Shown here: positions 1 through 8,990 of the stretch, piece by piece
How positions within the stretch are numbered: the stretch's first letter is position 1
Layout of the letters: every line of letters begins with the position of its first letter
Assembly: GCF_016107705.1 (NCBI RefSeq)
Contig: NZ_JAEHGC010000008.1
Coordinates: 124,001-188,000, forward strand
DNA length: 64,000 bases
DNA from: Neobacillus cucumis
GTDB taxonomy: Bacteria > Bacillota > Bacilli > Bacillales_B > DSM-18226
Direction of reading: 5' to 3'
Translations under genes and position numbers: made by a program
Notes under the pieces: generated by a model
Seen by the model: only the letters and a program-made list of their open reading frames with translations
What the model was told of the DNA's origin: nothing
Database searches by the model: none

Positions 1-224
1 CAGCAGGTAAACCGGTTGTAGGAATTAATTTACCTTCTACCAAAAAGTATGTTCAAGAATCGGTTTATAGCTATATAGCAAACAATCAACCAAGTGAATT
101 TATCTATGAATGTGAAAAATTAGCAGGGGATAAGAATCAAGATAACAATATGCTTATACGCAAGCAGATAGCGAAAGCGAAAAACTGGAGCGATGTATTC
201 GAAAGTATGCTTTCTTGTGTTTAG
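1..224 (+). CDS. C-terminal fragment, probable GT4-type glycosyltransferase
   Basis: An open frame enters from the left edge (first full codon at base 3) and stops at TAG 222-224, giving 73 visible residues. It opens with [17 protein letters not shown]. An A-G-K-P-V-V stretch is typical of the nucleotide-sugar-binding end of GT-B glycosyltransferases, and the tail ends in a KNWSDVFE helix. Position directly before galU, which makes UDP-glucose, fits a cell-wall or exopolysaccharide transferase. The function is inferred from one short motif and context; the rest of the gene lies outside the window. Confidence 0.5.
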   Translation, partial: AGKPVVGINLPSTKKYVQESVYSYIANNQPSEFIYECEKLAGDKNQDNNMLIRKQIAKAKNWSDVFESMLSCV

Positions 225-252
225 GTTTTATTTTGGAAAAGGAGTGAGAGTA

Positions 253-1143
253 GTGAAGCAAATTCGTAAAGCTATTATTCCTGCGGCAGGATTGGGTACA
301 AGATTTTTACCGGCTACAAAAGCTATGCCCAAGGAAATGCTTCCTATAGTGGACAAGCCAACTATCCAATATATCGTTGAGGAAGCAATGGAGTCTGGAA
401 TTGAAGATATAATTATTGTAACGGGAAAAGGAAAACGGGCAATTGAAGATCATTTTGACAACTCTTTTGAGTTAGAAGAGAACCTGGTCACAAAAGGGAA
501 ATTTGATCTTCTTGAAAAGGTAAAGGAATCATCTAAAGTTGATTTACATTATATTCGGCAGAAAGAACCAAAAGGACTCGGTCATGCCATCTGGTGTGCA
601 CGTAAATTTATCGGAGATGAACCATTTGCCGTTTTGCTGGGGGATGACATTGTACAAGCGGAAACTCCCTGCTTGAAGCAAATGATCAATGTTTACAATA
701 GAATTCAGACCTCTGTAATTGGCGTTCAAACCGTTTTAGATAGCGAAACCTCTAGATACGGGATTATTGACCCATCAGAACAAGATGGTCTATTGTATCA
801 AGTTAGGAATTTCGTGGAGAAGCCTTCCTTAGGATCAGCTCCTTCTAATTTAGCCATAATGGGTAGATATATTTTGACACCTGAAATTTTTATGTTCCTA
901 GATAAGCAAGAAGAAGGCGCTGGTGGTGAGATTCAGTTAACTGATGCCATTCAGCAGCTCAACAAAATACAAAGGGTCTTTGCTTATGAATTTGAAGGAA
1001 AGAGATTTGATGTAGGAGATAAACTAGGGTTCATTCAAACAACGATTGAGATGGCTCTTCAAACGAATGAACTGCGATCGGAATTAATGACGTTTTTAGA
1101 AGAAATTTTAATGAAGCAAAATTTAATGATTCCGAATGATTAA
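253..1143 (+). CDS. galU: UTP-glucose-1-phosphate uridylyltransferase
   Basis: The enzyme makes UDP-glucose from UTP and glucose-1-phosphate in the cytoplasm, for glucolipids, teichoic acid glucosylation and exopolysaccharide. The sugar nucleotidyltransferase signature [18 protein letters not shown] lies at residues 13-30, LLGDD at about 130, FVEKP at about 190 and [12 protein letters not shown] at about 230, as in GalU/GtaB. I chose GTG at 253, preceded by AAAAGGAGTG at the right spacing; an in-frame ATG at 193 lies inside the preceding gene and lacks a ribosome site. The 296-residue product matches the usual length of about 290-300. It is followed at once by a terminator. Confidence 0.95.
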   Translation: MKQIRKAIIPAAGLGTRFLPATKAMPKEMLPIVDKPTIQYIVEEAMESGIEDIIIVTGKGKRAIEDHFDNSFELEENLVTKGKFDLLEKVKESSKVDLHYIRQKEPKGLGHAIWCARKFIGDEPFAVLLGDDIVQAETPCLKQMINVYNRIQTSVIGVQTVLDSETSRYGIIDPSEQDGLLYQVRNFVEKPSLGSAPSNLAIMGRYILTPEIFMFLDKQEEGAGGEIQLTDAIQQLNKIQRVFAYEFEGKRFDVGDKLGFIQTTIEMALQTNELRSELMTFLEEILMKQNLMIPND

Positions 1144-1160
1144 TTTAACTTTAATGAATG

Positions 1161-1190
1161 AACTCTCTTACATATAGGAGGGTTTTTTAT
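1161..1190 (+). terminator. Rho-independent terminator after galU
   Basis: A 7-bp stem AACTCTC/GAGGGTT with a 10-base loop runs straight into TTTTTTATTTT, 17 bases after the galU stop. Confidence 0.8.
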
Positions 1191-1549
1191 TTTGGGGCAA
1201 AAAAAAAGAGCAACACTAAATATTATTTGCATTAGATCTGCTTTTTTCGGGGAGCAAAAAAGGAGTAGTAAAAAATCTTACCAAAGCAAATGATCATAAA
1301 TAATTCGAACATACCATTAAGTAAATTATGCATATTATTCCTCCCTATGGAAAGTTTGGTGAGAATGGGTATAAACTTAATACTGTTATGTCATTTGAAC
1401 GCTTATGACTTTATCTATACTCTATATTCTAAATTGAAAATACTAAGGCATAGTTAAAGAGATGTAAATCTACTGTAAAAAAGAGACCATGAATTGTAAA
1501 AAAAATTTCTTATAATGATAAAAATGGAAGTATAAGGGACGTGATTTAA
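1191..1549. other. Intergenic region, 359 bp, no gene seen
   Basis: This AT-rich gap has no open frame with a credible ribosome site on either strand. The only recognisable element is TATAAT at 1511-1516, about 35 bases before nnr; it is a good -10 box, but no convincing -35 stands 16-18 bases upstream, so the promoter call is weak. The ribosome site for nnr is the AAGGGACGTG near 1534. Confidence 0.4.
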
Positions 1550-3097
1550 ATGTTCATTGCAGGGCAAAAGGAAATGCAGCAAATGGATCAATATACAATG
1601 GGAAAAATCGGGGTGCCTGGTATAGTTTTAATGGAAAATGCCGGAGGGAGAGTAGTAGAAGAAATCCTCGCAGGCACTCCATGTGAAAATCCTAGAATTA
1701 TTGTGCTTGCTGGGGGAGGAAATAATGGAGGAGACGGTTTTGTGATTGCCCGAAAACTGGTTGATGCAGGCCTGAAGCCGCTGCTCTGTCTGTTAGTAAA
1801 ACCTGAGAAAATAAAAGGTGATGCGAAAGTCCACTTTGATGTATACATGAATCGGAGGCTTCCGATTTTCTATTTACATGAAAATACGCAAGAGGCCCTT
1901 CGGATGGAGTTAGTTCAAGCTGACATTATCGTTGATGCGATTTTGGGAACGGGAGTGAACGGACCTGTTCGAGAGCCTTTCAATCAGGTTATTTCGATGG
2001 TAAATGAATTGTCCGATAAGAAATGGGTCATTGCGGTCGATATCCCTTCGGGGGTGAGCAGTGATACTGGGAAAGTGGAAGGAGCAGCAGTGAAGGCTGC
2101 AAAAACAATAACCTTTGTTTTTCCGAAAAAGGGATTTTTCCTGCAAGATGGTCCCATGTATGTTGGTGCGTGGAAGGCAGTAGATATTTCCGTGCCTCCT
2201 TCGGCTTGTAAGGAATTGGGACTTGATATGCCAAGGCTAATTACAGAATCACTGGCTGAAGCTGCAGTGCCTGTGCGTCCGAAGAATGGTCATAAAGGAA
2301 CATTTGGACATGCACTTGTTCTAGGTGGATCTCGTCATTATGTGGGCGCTCCCATTTTTTCCTCCAAGGCTGCCCTCCATTCAGGGGCAGGATTGGTGAC
2401 ATTAGCCATTCCAGAATGCATTTACTCCATGGCGGCCGCACAGTGTCCGGAATCGTTAATGTTGCCATTATCTGCTGAAGATGGTCATTTCGCAGACAGC
2501 TCCGTTGAAGAGCTTCAGCCTCGCCTGGGGCAGTTCGATAGTATTGCAATTGGTCCGGGAATTAGTAGATTTTCCGGAGGTGAAGAATGGGTAAAGAATA
2601 TAATTGGCGGGTTAACAGGTCAACCGATTGTAGTTGATGCGGATGCACTTTATCTACTTCGGAACGAGTTAGAATTCGTTCGTGAATATAATGGAAATGT
2701 TATTTTTACTCCGCATCCGGGTGAAATGGCGAGTTTATTAAATTCTTCGGTAAAAGAAGTGGAAGCAAATCGGATAGGGACGGCTAAAAGTTTTGCAAAA
2801 GATTTTAATGTTTTTTTGTTATTGAAGGGGCATCGCACGGTGATTGCTAGTCCAGATGGAGAGATTTATATCAATCCGTACGGTCATGATGCTCTTGGAA
2901 AGGGTGGCAGCGGGGATGTTTTGACGGGGCTAATCGCTTCATTTCTCGCTCAAGGTGCTGCGCCGCTGGAGGCAATGATTGCGGCAAGTTATTTACATGC
3001 AAAAGCTGGTGAAGAAAAAGCTAAAACTTTATCCCATTATGGAGTCATGCCTTTTGATGTAGTAGATGGGGTTAGAGAGCGTTTAAATAGGTTTTAG
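1550..3097 (+). CDS. nnr: Bifunctional NAD(P)H-hydrate epimerase / ADP-dependent dehydratase
   Basis: This metabolite-repair enzyme restores NADH and NADPH damaged by hydration: the N-terminal YjeF_N domain (about 1-215) epimerises R/S-NAD(P)HX and the C-terminal ribokinase-like domain (about 240-510) dehydrates the S form using ADP. The epimerase loop GGGNNGGDG is at residues 55-63. The dehydratase shows NGHKGTFGHALVLGGS near 246 and the nucleotide loop GKGGSGDVLTG at 450-460. The 515-residue fusion is the normal bacterial form. ATG 1550 follows AAGGGACGTG. Its stop overlaps the stop of the convergent gene. In related genomes nnr often sits near acpS and alr, which are not seen here. Confidence 0.95.
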   Translation: MFIAGQKEMQQMDQYTMGKIGVPGIVLMENAGGRVVEEILAGTPCENPRIIVLAGGGNNGGDGFVIARKLVDAGLKPLLCLLVKPEKIKGDAKVHFDVYMNRRLPIFYLHENTQEALRMELVQADIIVDAILGTGVNGPVREPFNQVISMVNELSDKKWVIAVDIPSGVSSDTGKVEGAAVKAAKTITFVFPKKGFFLQDGPMYVGAWKAVDISVPPSACKELGLDMPRLITESLAEAAVPVRPKNGHKGTFGHALVLGGSRHYVGAPIFSSKAALHSGAGLVTLAIPECIYSMAAAQCPESLMLPLSAEDGHFADSSVEELQPRLGQFDSIAIGPGISRFSGGEEWVKNIIGGLTGQPIVVDADALYLLRNELEFVREYNGNVIFTPHPGEMASLLNSSVKEVEANRIGTAKSFAKDFNVFLLLKGHRTVIASPDGEIYINPYGHDALGKGGSGDVLTGLIASFLAQGAAPLEAMIAASYLHAKAGEEKAKTLSHYGVMPFDVVDGVRERLNRF

Positions 3098-4182
3098 CTC
3101 TCATCCCCCGTTAATAATTTTTTTATTTCACGATCTAAAGCATCATTTTCTGGATTAAGCCAATGACCAGGAATTATCAGATGTCTGCTGGTGCTGCTTT
3201 TTATATAACTGTAGATAATCTGGGCTTCATCGATTTCATCTTTACTAATTTTGTGGGATTCATCTGAATCTCCCTTTTGAAAATAAGTCAAAATGTCTTT
3301 TTTAATGGGTGGACACAGTTCAATTATGCTCGCAACGCTATATTTGTCACTGTAAAGAACTCTGTTTCCTTTAATAAGAAAAAGCTTTAATGTGCGATCC
3401 TGTAAATATTCGATTACAGCAATATTTTTATTTGCTTCCGTAAATTCGATTACTTTTTCCTTATTTAAAATAAAATTGATGGAATCTATAAAATCCCGAT
3501 ATTTCGAGGCCGTTTCAAAATCAAAATTTTCGGATGCCTGGACCATTTTTTCATTCATTTCTCCAAGAATGCTTAGGTCAGTGCCATTTAATAAAGCAAT
3601 GATGTCATTTAAGCTGTTATTGTATTGTTCAAGGGCTGTGGGATGCCCGAGACAAATGCCATTACATAAACCTAATGAATAGTTCAGGCATGGTTCGTTC
3701 CTTTTGGTTAGATTCGTACACAAGATATTCCTAAATTCTTTTAAGTTTGAGATAGCTTTTTCAACAGTGTACTTGTTGATGTATGGCCCGAAATATAGGT
3801 GTTTGTGATTGAAGATTAGATTATTCGTAACATCTATACTCTGAACGTTTTTATCCGTTTTAATCACAATATAGGTATAGGATCGCGGGTTTTTCATTTT
3901 TCGATTAAAAAATGGCTTTATTTCCTTGATTAAATGACATTCGAGCAAAAAAGCTTCGAATTCAGTGTCGGTAAGGATATAGTCAAGATCCTTTATGTTA
4001 TTTTTTAGTTTTACAATTTTTTGTGAATGGGCTTTTGAGTCTTGGAAATAAGATTGAACACGGCGTTTCAGTTTTTTTGCCTTTCCAACATAGATAATAT
4101 TGCCTTGGGAATCTTTCATGAGATAGACTCCTGGAGATGTTGGGAGGCTTTTGATTTTATCTTTTAAAATAACGATCTCCAC
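3094..4182 (-). CDS. UvrC-like GIY-YIG nuclease family protein (Cho-like)
   Basis: The N-terminus is a GIY-YIG endonuclease domain (GVYLMKD near 18, IIYVGKAKKLKRR near 29) as in UvrC, where it makes the 3' incision next to DNA lesions. A UVR-like segment (MNEKMVQASENFDFETASKYR, split around 205-228) follows. At 362 residues it lacks the C-terminal RNase-H-like nuclease and helix-hairpin-helix of full UvrC (about 590-600), so it resembles E. coli Cho, an auxiliary incision nuclease. The start is unclear: GTG at 4182 is the first possible codon but has no ribosome site, while GGTGGAG stands 6 bases ahead of an in-frame ATT at 4170-4168. The stop overlaps that of nnr, so no terminator lies between the convergent genes. 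Confidence 0.8.
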   Translation of the reverse strand: MEIVILKDKIKSLPTSPGVYLMKDSQGNIIYVGKAKKLKRRVQSYFQDSKAHSQKIVKLKNNIKDLDYILTDTEFEAFLLECHLIKEIKPFFNRKMKNPRSYTYIVIKTDKNVQSIDVTNNLIFNHKHLYFGPYINKYTVEKAISNLKEFRNILCTNLTKRNEPCLNYSLGLCNGICLGHPTALEQYNNSLNDIIALLNGTDLSILGEMNEKMVQASENFDFETASKYRDFIDSINFILNKEKVIEFTEANKNIAVIEYLQDRTLKLFLIKGNRVLYSDKYSVASIIELCPPIKKDILTYFQKGDSDESHKISKDEIDEAQIIYSYIKSSTSRHLIIPGHWLNPENDALDREIKKLLTGDES

Positions 4183-4233
4183 CGTTCACATGAAAATATT
4201 CTTTATTATTCTAGCACAAGATTTTAGGAGTGA

Positions 4234-4563
4234 ATTGAAATTTATACCATTACTTTATTTATTTTAGCGGGGTTAGCAGAAATTGCAGGAGGTTATCTGA
4301 TCTGGCTTTGGCTCCGCGATGGCAAGCCTTTTTGGTATGGGATTATTGGTGGTATTGTGTTAATTTTTTATGGTATCATCCCGACGCTTCAGAAGTTTCC
4401 TTCATTTGGGAGAGTGTATGCTGCCTATGGCGGTGTTTTCATTATTCTTTCTGTTTTGTGGGGATGGGGTGTGGATAAGAAAACCCCGGATACCTATGAT
4501 TGGATTGGCGCGGTGATATGTATAATTGGGGTATCTGTTATGCTTTGGGGGCCGAGACACTAA
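4234..4563 (+). CDS. ynfA: YnfA family (UPF0060) small membrane protein
   Basis: The frame encodes four hydrophobic segments with the family hallmarks [28 protein letters not shown] and YDWIGA. YnfA proteins are about 108 residues and resemble small multidrug-resistance exporters; the substrate is uncertain. No ATG, GTG or TTG stands in frame before residue 40. Behind TTTTAGGAG (4222-4230) the frame opens right after a TGA with ATT at 4234 and again at 4240, either of which gives a full-length protein of 107-109 residues. The alternative is a lost A in the run after TTG 4235: one extra A would give a normal TTG start reading M-K-I-Y-T. The gene is divergent from the GIY-YIG gene, 51 bases away. 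Confidence 0.75.
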   Translation: MEIYTITLFILAGLAEIAGGYLIWLWLRDGKPFWYGIIGGIVLIFYGIIPTLQKFPSFGRVYAAYGGVFIILSVLWGWGVDKKTPDTYDWIGAVICIIGVSVMLWGPRH

Positions 4564-4598
4564 CAGCCGTCTAATTTAGGTATAGGGCAAACTCTGTT

Positions 4599-4700
4599 AA
4601 AAAAGATTTAGGGCAAAATGCGTGAAGAGCCATAAAATAATGTTCCAAAAAAAGATTTTAAGGACAAAACTCGCGAAGAAACCTGATAAAATGTCTTTTA
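4599..4700. repeat. Two imperfect tandem repeats of about 50 bp
   Basis: Copy 1 (4599-4646) and copy 2 (4647-4700) share the pattern AAAAAAGATTTTA-GG-CAAAA-(CT)GCG(T)GAAGA-CC-ATAAAATGT with scattered mismatches. A shorter partial copy (TAGGGCAAACTCTGTTA) stands just upstream at 4583. No open frame or clear hairpin was seen. Nature unknown. Confidence 0.55.
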
Positions 4701-4769
4701 AAAATGGATTAATAGCTTTTCAATGCATGTAAACTATACATATTTTTAATAAACCGTTAGGAGTAAACC

Positions 4770-5381
4770 ATGAAAGAACATCTATACGACAAACAACTAA
4801 ACATTAAAACTGGTGCGGATCAAATGACTCCCACGAAATCCTTTCATTATCATCGATACGAGCCTACCCCTTATCAGGCACTAGAAACATTTTTTGACCA
4901 ATATAAATTAAAAAGCAGTGATCGGGTTGTTGACTTCGGTTGTGGAAAAGGGAGGCTTCTTTTTTTCACCCATCATTTATTCCATTCAACGGTAATCGGC
5001 GTTGAAATGAACGAGGGGTTATTTCAGGAGGCCATTGCGAATCGAGAGCGTTATTTGCAAAAAGCAAAACTGCGGACTGAAAAAATTCAGTTTCATTGCT
5101 GTTTTGCTGAAGAATACCCAATTAACCCATTAGACAATTGCTTTTATTTCTTTAATCCCTTTACGATTCAAATTTTCATCAAAATCGTAAATAATGTCTT
5201 ACTTTCAGCAGAAAAATCACTGCGTGAAATCGATTTAGTTCTATATTATCCATCGGAAAACTATATTTACTATCTCGAAAACCATACCCCATTTGAACTC
5301 CAGGAGGAAATCGTACTACCGGGGCTTTTCGAACACAATCCGAATGAGCGATTTCTGATCTATCGGCTTAGAAAAAATTAA
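4770..5381 (+). CDS. Class I SAM-dependent methyltransferase
   Basis: The 203-residue protein has a Rossmann-type methyltransferase fold: motif I VVDFGCGKGRLLFF at residues 53-66, an acidic strand end (GVEMNE) near 77, and FFNPF near 127 in the place of the [DN]-P-P-[FY] motif. The family acts on an unknown substrate. ATG 4770 follows TTAGGAG with 7 bases of spacing. It is monocistronic in appearance, between a repeat region and an exporter gene, so neighbours give no hint of the substrate. The methyltransferase class is secure; the target is not known. Confidence 0.8.
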   Translation: MKEHLYDKQLNIKTGADQMTPTKSFHYHRYEPTPYQALETFFDQYKLKSSDRVVDFGCGKGRLLFFTHHLFHSTVIGVEMNEGLFQEAIANRERYLQKAKLRTEKIQFHCCFAEEYPINPLDNCFYFFNPFTIQIFIKIVNNVLLSAEKSLREIDLVLYYPSENYIYYLENHTPFELQEEIVLPGLFEHNPNERFLIYRLRKN

Positions 5382-5454
5382 TTCTTGAAACCTTCCAAAT
5401 ATTAGAATAATCTTAGATTAATACTTCAATCGTTATGGCAGAAAGGAGTTTCAT

Positions 5455-6348
5455 GTGAAAGGTCAATTAAAAATAATTACCGCTATGCTCATTTGGGGGA
5501 GTCTTGGGATTTTTGTGAAAAATATTAATCTATCCTCAAGTGAGATTGCACTCTTGCGAGGAATCATTGGTAGTATATTTCTTATTTTTTTCTTAGTGAT
5601 TGCTAAACAGAAGCCCTCCATTCAAGCAGTTAAAATGAATCTTATGCTTTTGATTTTTTCCGGAGCGGCCATCGGCTTTAATTGGATCCTTTTGTTTCAA
5701 TCTTATCGCTATACAACCGTCTCTAATGCAACCTTAAGCTATTATTTTGCACCAGTTTTTGTCATGGCTTTATCTCCTTTTGTATTAAAGGAAAGACTGA
5801 CTCCTGCTAAGGTGGGCTGCATTATCACGGCGATGATTGGCTTGTTCCTTGTAGTAAATATTGGGGGAGATGATAGCGGGGAGAATTACCACCATGTGAC
5901 TGGAATTCTTTACGGTCTATCAGCAGCAGCCTTATATGCGAGTGTGGTATTAATCAATAAGTTTATTAAAAATTTGTCTGGCTTTGAAACTACATTCGTT
6001 CAGTTACTCGTTGCATCTATAGTCCTTTTTCCATATGTTTTCCTAAAGGATCATTTGGATTTTTCTGGTATTACTTCAAATTCGATTGTATTTATTATCA
6101 TCATTGGGATTATCCATACGGGGATTGCTTATTTCCTTTACTTTACGTCCATTAAAGAATTAAAGGGCCAAAGGATTGCCGTATTAAGCTATATTGATCC
6201 GATTTCAGCAGTAATATTTGCAGCGATTTTCTTAGGGGAAGGCATGGGCCTCATGCAAATGGTTGGCGGAATCCTGATCCTTGGTTCAACCTTCCTAAGT
6301 GAAAGAATCGAAATTCAGATTCAAAAGATTCATAACAGTAAGGCTTAA
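5455..6348 (+). CDS. EamA/DMT family transporter
   Basis: The 297-residue protein has ten predicted membrane spans arranged as two EamA repeats (about 1-140 and 150-290), the second ending in the typical SYIDPISAVIFAAIFLGEG segment. Members export metabolites, amino acids or purines across the cytoplasmic membrane. The GTG at 5455 is preceded by AAAGGAG. The gene ends 3 bases before the RidA frame, so the two are probably co-transcribed; RidA removes reactive enamines from amino-acid metabolism, which would fit an amino-acid exporter, but that link is an inference. Confidence 0.85.
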   Translation: MKGQLKIITAMLIWGSLGIFVKNINLSSSEIALLRGIIGSIFLIFFLVIAKQKPSIQAVKMNLMLLIFSGAAIGFNWILLFQSYRYTTVSNATLSYYFAPVFVMALSPFVLKERLTPAKVGCIITAMIGLFLVVNIGGDDSGENYHHVTGILYGLSAAALYASVVLINKFIKNLSGFETTFVQLLVASIVLFPYVFLKDHLDFSGITSNSIVFIIIIGIIHTGIAYFLYFTSIKELKGQRIAVLSYIDPISAVIFAAIFLGEGMGLMQMVGGILILGSTFLSERIEIQIQKIHNSKA

Positions 6349-6351
6349 AGA

Positions 6352-6747
6352 TTGGAGGAGTTTAAAATCGCAAGAAAAGCGTATAATGCTGAGGGTGCGG
6401 CAGCAATCGGCCCTTATTCACATGCTGTTGAGTCAGGTGAATTGATCTATCTTTCGGGTCAAACGCCAATTGACTCCGCAACAGGCGAATTGGTCAAAGG
6501 TGATATTGGGGAGCAAACAAGACAATGTTTTTTGAATTTATTCAAGGTTCTCGAGGCTGCAGACTTAACGCCGGATGATGTGATTAAGGTGAATGTTTAT
6601 TTAACTGATATGAAAAATTTTAAGGCAATGAACGAAGTATACGGAACACAGTTCAGCCAACCGTTTCCGGCAAGAACGACAGTCGCCGTTGCTGCCCTGC
6701 CGCTTGATGCAGAGGTTGAAATTGAATTGGTTGCAAAGAAATCATAA
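6352..6747 (+). CDS. ridA: RidA family enamine/imine deaminase
   Basis: RidA proteins hydrolyse reactive 2-aminoacrylate-type enamines released by PLP enzymes. The family core is present: AAIGPYSHAV near 17-26, LSGQTP, the catalytic-site arginine in FPARTTVAV near 104, and the closing EIELVAKKS. The start is ambiguous. TTG 6352 (131 residues) has only a weak AAGG upstream. A strong GGAGGAG at 6353-6359 lies inside that frame and points to an ATC codon at 6367, which would give 126 residues, the common family length. The gene ends just before a strong terminator. Confidence 0.9.
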   Translation: MEEFKIARKAYNAEGAAAIGPYSHAVESGELIYLSGQTPIDSATGELVKGDIGEQTRQCFLNLFKVLEAADLTPDDVIKVNVYLTDMKNFKAMNEVYGTQFSQPFPARTTVAVAALPLDAEVEIELVAKKS

Positions 6748-6835
6748 GGTATGCTTTAAGTTTTGGGTGCAACATAACAATTTACCATAAATACGAGAGC
6801 TAAACACATTTGACGCTTCGAATATCAACAGAAAA

Positions 6836-6865
6836 GGGCTTTGGACATTCCAAAGCTCATTTTTT
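6836..6865 (+). terminator. Terminator after ridA
   Basis: A 9-bp stem GGGCTTTGG/CCAAAGCTC with a 5-base loop is followed by ATTTTTTG. It overlaps any start upstream of 6866 for the next gene, which helps exclude the TTG at 6841. Confidence 0.85.
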
Positions 6866-6900
6866 GTCTGAGTACATACCTAAATAAGGGAGTGAGTGCA

Positions 6901-7377
6901 TTGATAAAGTTTTTTGAGTATAACTGGCAATTAAGAGATGAATGGTTTGATTGGTGTAAGCAACTACCGATTGAAGAATTGTTAAAGGAACGCAGTGGTG
7001 GAGTAGGGAGTATTTTATATACTCTTTTTCATATTATTGATGTGGAATATAGTTGGCTTCGTGGCAGTCAAGGTAAAGAAGATGTGGCAGTTCGGTTTGT
7101 TGATTATAATACACTTGATAAGGTTAAATTACTGTCAGATTCGTTCCGAAAAGAAATAGCTGAATTTTTAAATATAGATTTTGCCAAATTAAAACAGGAA
7201 CTTGTTAGCGTTCCTTGGGATGAACATACCTATACATTTGATGAAATACTACATCATATCATTACTCACGAGATCCATCACATTGGTCAACTTTCCATTT
7301 GGGCAAGAGAATTAGAACTAAGTCCTGTTCCTGCAAACTTTATAGGGAGAGAGTTAAAATCTATCCATTCTTATTGA
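6901..7377 (+). CDS. DinB family protein
   Basis: The 158-residue protein has the four-helix DinB/YfiT-like fold with the metal-binding histidine pattern: H in TLFHIIDVEYSWL near 43 and the paired HHIITHEIHHIGQL near 125-138. Family members bind a divalent metal; several are bacillithiol transferases, others are of unknown use. I start at TTG 6901 because AAGGGAGTGAG lies 7 bases upstream; the earlier in-frame TTG (6841) lies within the terminator stem of ridA. Substrate and role unknown. Confidence 0.8.
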   Translation: MIKFFEYNWQLRDEWFDWCKQLPIEELLKERSGGVGSILYTLFHIIDVEYSWLRGSQGKEDVAVRFVDYNTLDKVKLLSDSFRKEIAEFLNIDFAKLKQELVSVPWDEHTYTFDEILHHIITHEIHHIGQLSIWARELELSPVPANFIGRELKSIHSY

Positions 7378-7453
7378 GTTAACGTCTATCTTCCTTTTAT
7401 ATGATAAACTGTAGTAATGGACTAAATATAGAACTATACAAGAGGTGGCAGCA

Positions 7454-8836
7454 GTGAAAACAGTCGTAGTAATCGGTGGCGGTATTACGGGGTTATCGGC
7501 CATATATGAATTACATAAATGGAAGAAGACGAATGGGGCAGATGTCAGGCTGGTTCTGACAGAAGCGTCTAATCAGCTTGGAGGGAAAATCGGAACCGTC
7601 AAACAAGATGGATTTGTAATGGAAGCGGGAGCAGATTCCATTGTCGCCCGTAAAATGGAGAACATAACGGTGATCGAAGAACTTGGCTTGGAAAAAGAAG
7701 TGGTTTATAATGCGACAGGTCGTTCCTTTATTTACAGTGATGGAGAATTGAAGCCTATTCCAGAGGATGCTGTGTTTGGAATTCCGGCAAGCATTGAATC
7801 GCTGGCGAAGAGCACACTCGTTTCAGCAGATGGAAAAGTAGCAGCACTGAAGGACTTTTATACAAAAAATGAAACCTTCACCAAAAACGATTCCATCGGT
7901 TCCTTTCTTGATCATTTTCTAGGAACAGAATTGGTTGAAAAACAAATTGCCCCAGTCCTCTCCGGTGTCTATTCCGGAAAACTCAGTGACTTAACGATCA
8001 AATCTACCCTTCCATATTTGATTGATTATAAGGAAAAATACGGGAGCATCATAAAAGGACTTGAAGCCAATAAACAAAAATTTAAAGGCGGAGAAAGGAA
8101 GTTTCTTTCTTTTCAAAATGGTTTAGGTTCACTGATTGACGCGTATGAGGAAAAGCTGGATGAAGCTGAAATTTTAAAAAATACAAAAGTCAATAAAATT
8201 GAAAAAGAGGGCAGCCGTTATCAGTTGTTTCTAAACAATGAGGAAATTATCGAAGCGGATTACATCGTGCTAAGTATTCCAAATACGGCTGCTGAATCGT
8301 TAATCGATGACCAGGATCTTCAAACCAGGTTTTCAGGATTGAAAAATAGTTCGTTAATTAGTGCGTATCTTGGCTTTGATGTACCCGACAGTGTACTTCC
8401 AGCGGATGGAACGGGATTTATCACTGCGAATACGGATGAATTGTCCTGCAATGCCTGTACGTGGACAAGCCGGAAATGGGAGCACACTTCAAAATCCGGA
8501 AACCTTTTGGTCAGACTCTTTTATAAAAGCAGCCATCCTTCATTTGCTTCGTTAGAGAAAATGAATGAAAAGGAATTGCTCGAGGTTGCGCTTGGCGACA
8601 TTCGCAAAAGCCTCGGAATTCAGGCAAAGCCAGTTGCCAGTGAAATCACCAAATGGACCGATCAAATGCCGAATTATTTGATTACGCATCCAAAAAGTGT
8701 TGAAGCACTTGAAAGCAAAATGGCGGCTGATTACCCTGGAATCATCCTTGCCGGTTGTTCTTATTATGGTGTGGGGATCCCTGACTGTATCGAAAATGGG
8801 GTGGATTCTGCCAAGAAGATTATTCAAATGTTTTAA
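7454..8836 (+). CDS. hemY: Coproporphyrinogen III / protoporphyrinogen oxidase
   Basis: This FAD enzyme (HemY, also CgoX) oxidises coproporphyrinogen III to coproporphyrin III with oxygen in the Gram-positive heme pathway. The N-terminal dinucleotide fold VVVIGGGITGLSA occupies residues 3-16, followed by EASNQLGGKIGT and MEAGADSIVA. The C-terminus GVGIPDCIENG closes the FAD site as in the monoamine-oxidase-like family. The start is GTG 7454, 6-7 bases after AAGAGGTGG; the GTG at 7445 is itself part of the ribosome site. 460 residues is close to the family length of about 470. It is separate from hemE and hemH, with which it is often clustered. Confidence 0.93.
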   Translation: MKTVVVIGGGITGLSAIYELHKWKKTNGADVRLVLTEASNQLGGKIGTVKQDGFVMEAGADSIVARKMENITVIEELGLEKEVVYNATGRSFIYSDGELKPIPEDAVFGIPASIESLAKSTLVSADGKVAALKDFYTKNETFTKNDSIGSFLDHFLGTELVEKQIAPVLSGVYSGKLSDLTIKSTLPYLIDYKEKYGSIIKGLEANKQKFKGGERKFLSFQNGLGSLIDAYEEKLDEAEILKNTKVNKIEKEGSRYQLFLNNEEIIEADYIVLSIPNTAAESLIDDQDLQTRFSGLKNSSLISAYLGFDVPDSVLPADGTGFITANTDELSCNACTWTSRKWEHTSKSGNLLVRLFYKSSHPSFASLEKMNEKELLEVALGDIRKSLGIQAKPVASEITKWTDQMPNYLITHPKSVEALESKMAADYPGIILAGCSYYGVGIPDCIENGVDSAKKIIQMF

Positions 8837-8842
8837 TATGGA

Positions 8843-8877
8843 AGGGGATAGCTGCCGCTATCCTCTTCTGTTTTTTT
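8843..8877 (+). terminator. Terminator after hemY
   Basis: A 10-bp stem AGGGGATAGC/GCTATCCTCT with a 4-base loop precedes TCTGTTTTTTT. Confidence 0.85.
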
Positions 8878-8923
8878 AAAAAACAATTTCTAACAAAAGA
8901 CAAAGTAATGAAGTGTAGTCACT

Positions 8924-8952
8924 TTGACATATTTTTTCTTGCAATCTATGAA
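8924..8952 (+). promoter_or_regulatory. Sigma-A promoter of the nagE-type PTS gene
   Basis: TTGACA (8924-8929), a 17-base spacer and TATGAA (8947-8952) give a near-consensus promoter. Transcription should start near 8959, leaving a leader of about 185 bases before the PTS gene. Confidence 0.75.
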
Positions 8953-8990
8953 TTTGGCTAAATATGTATTTTAAAGGTGATGAAGTAATA

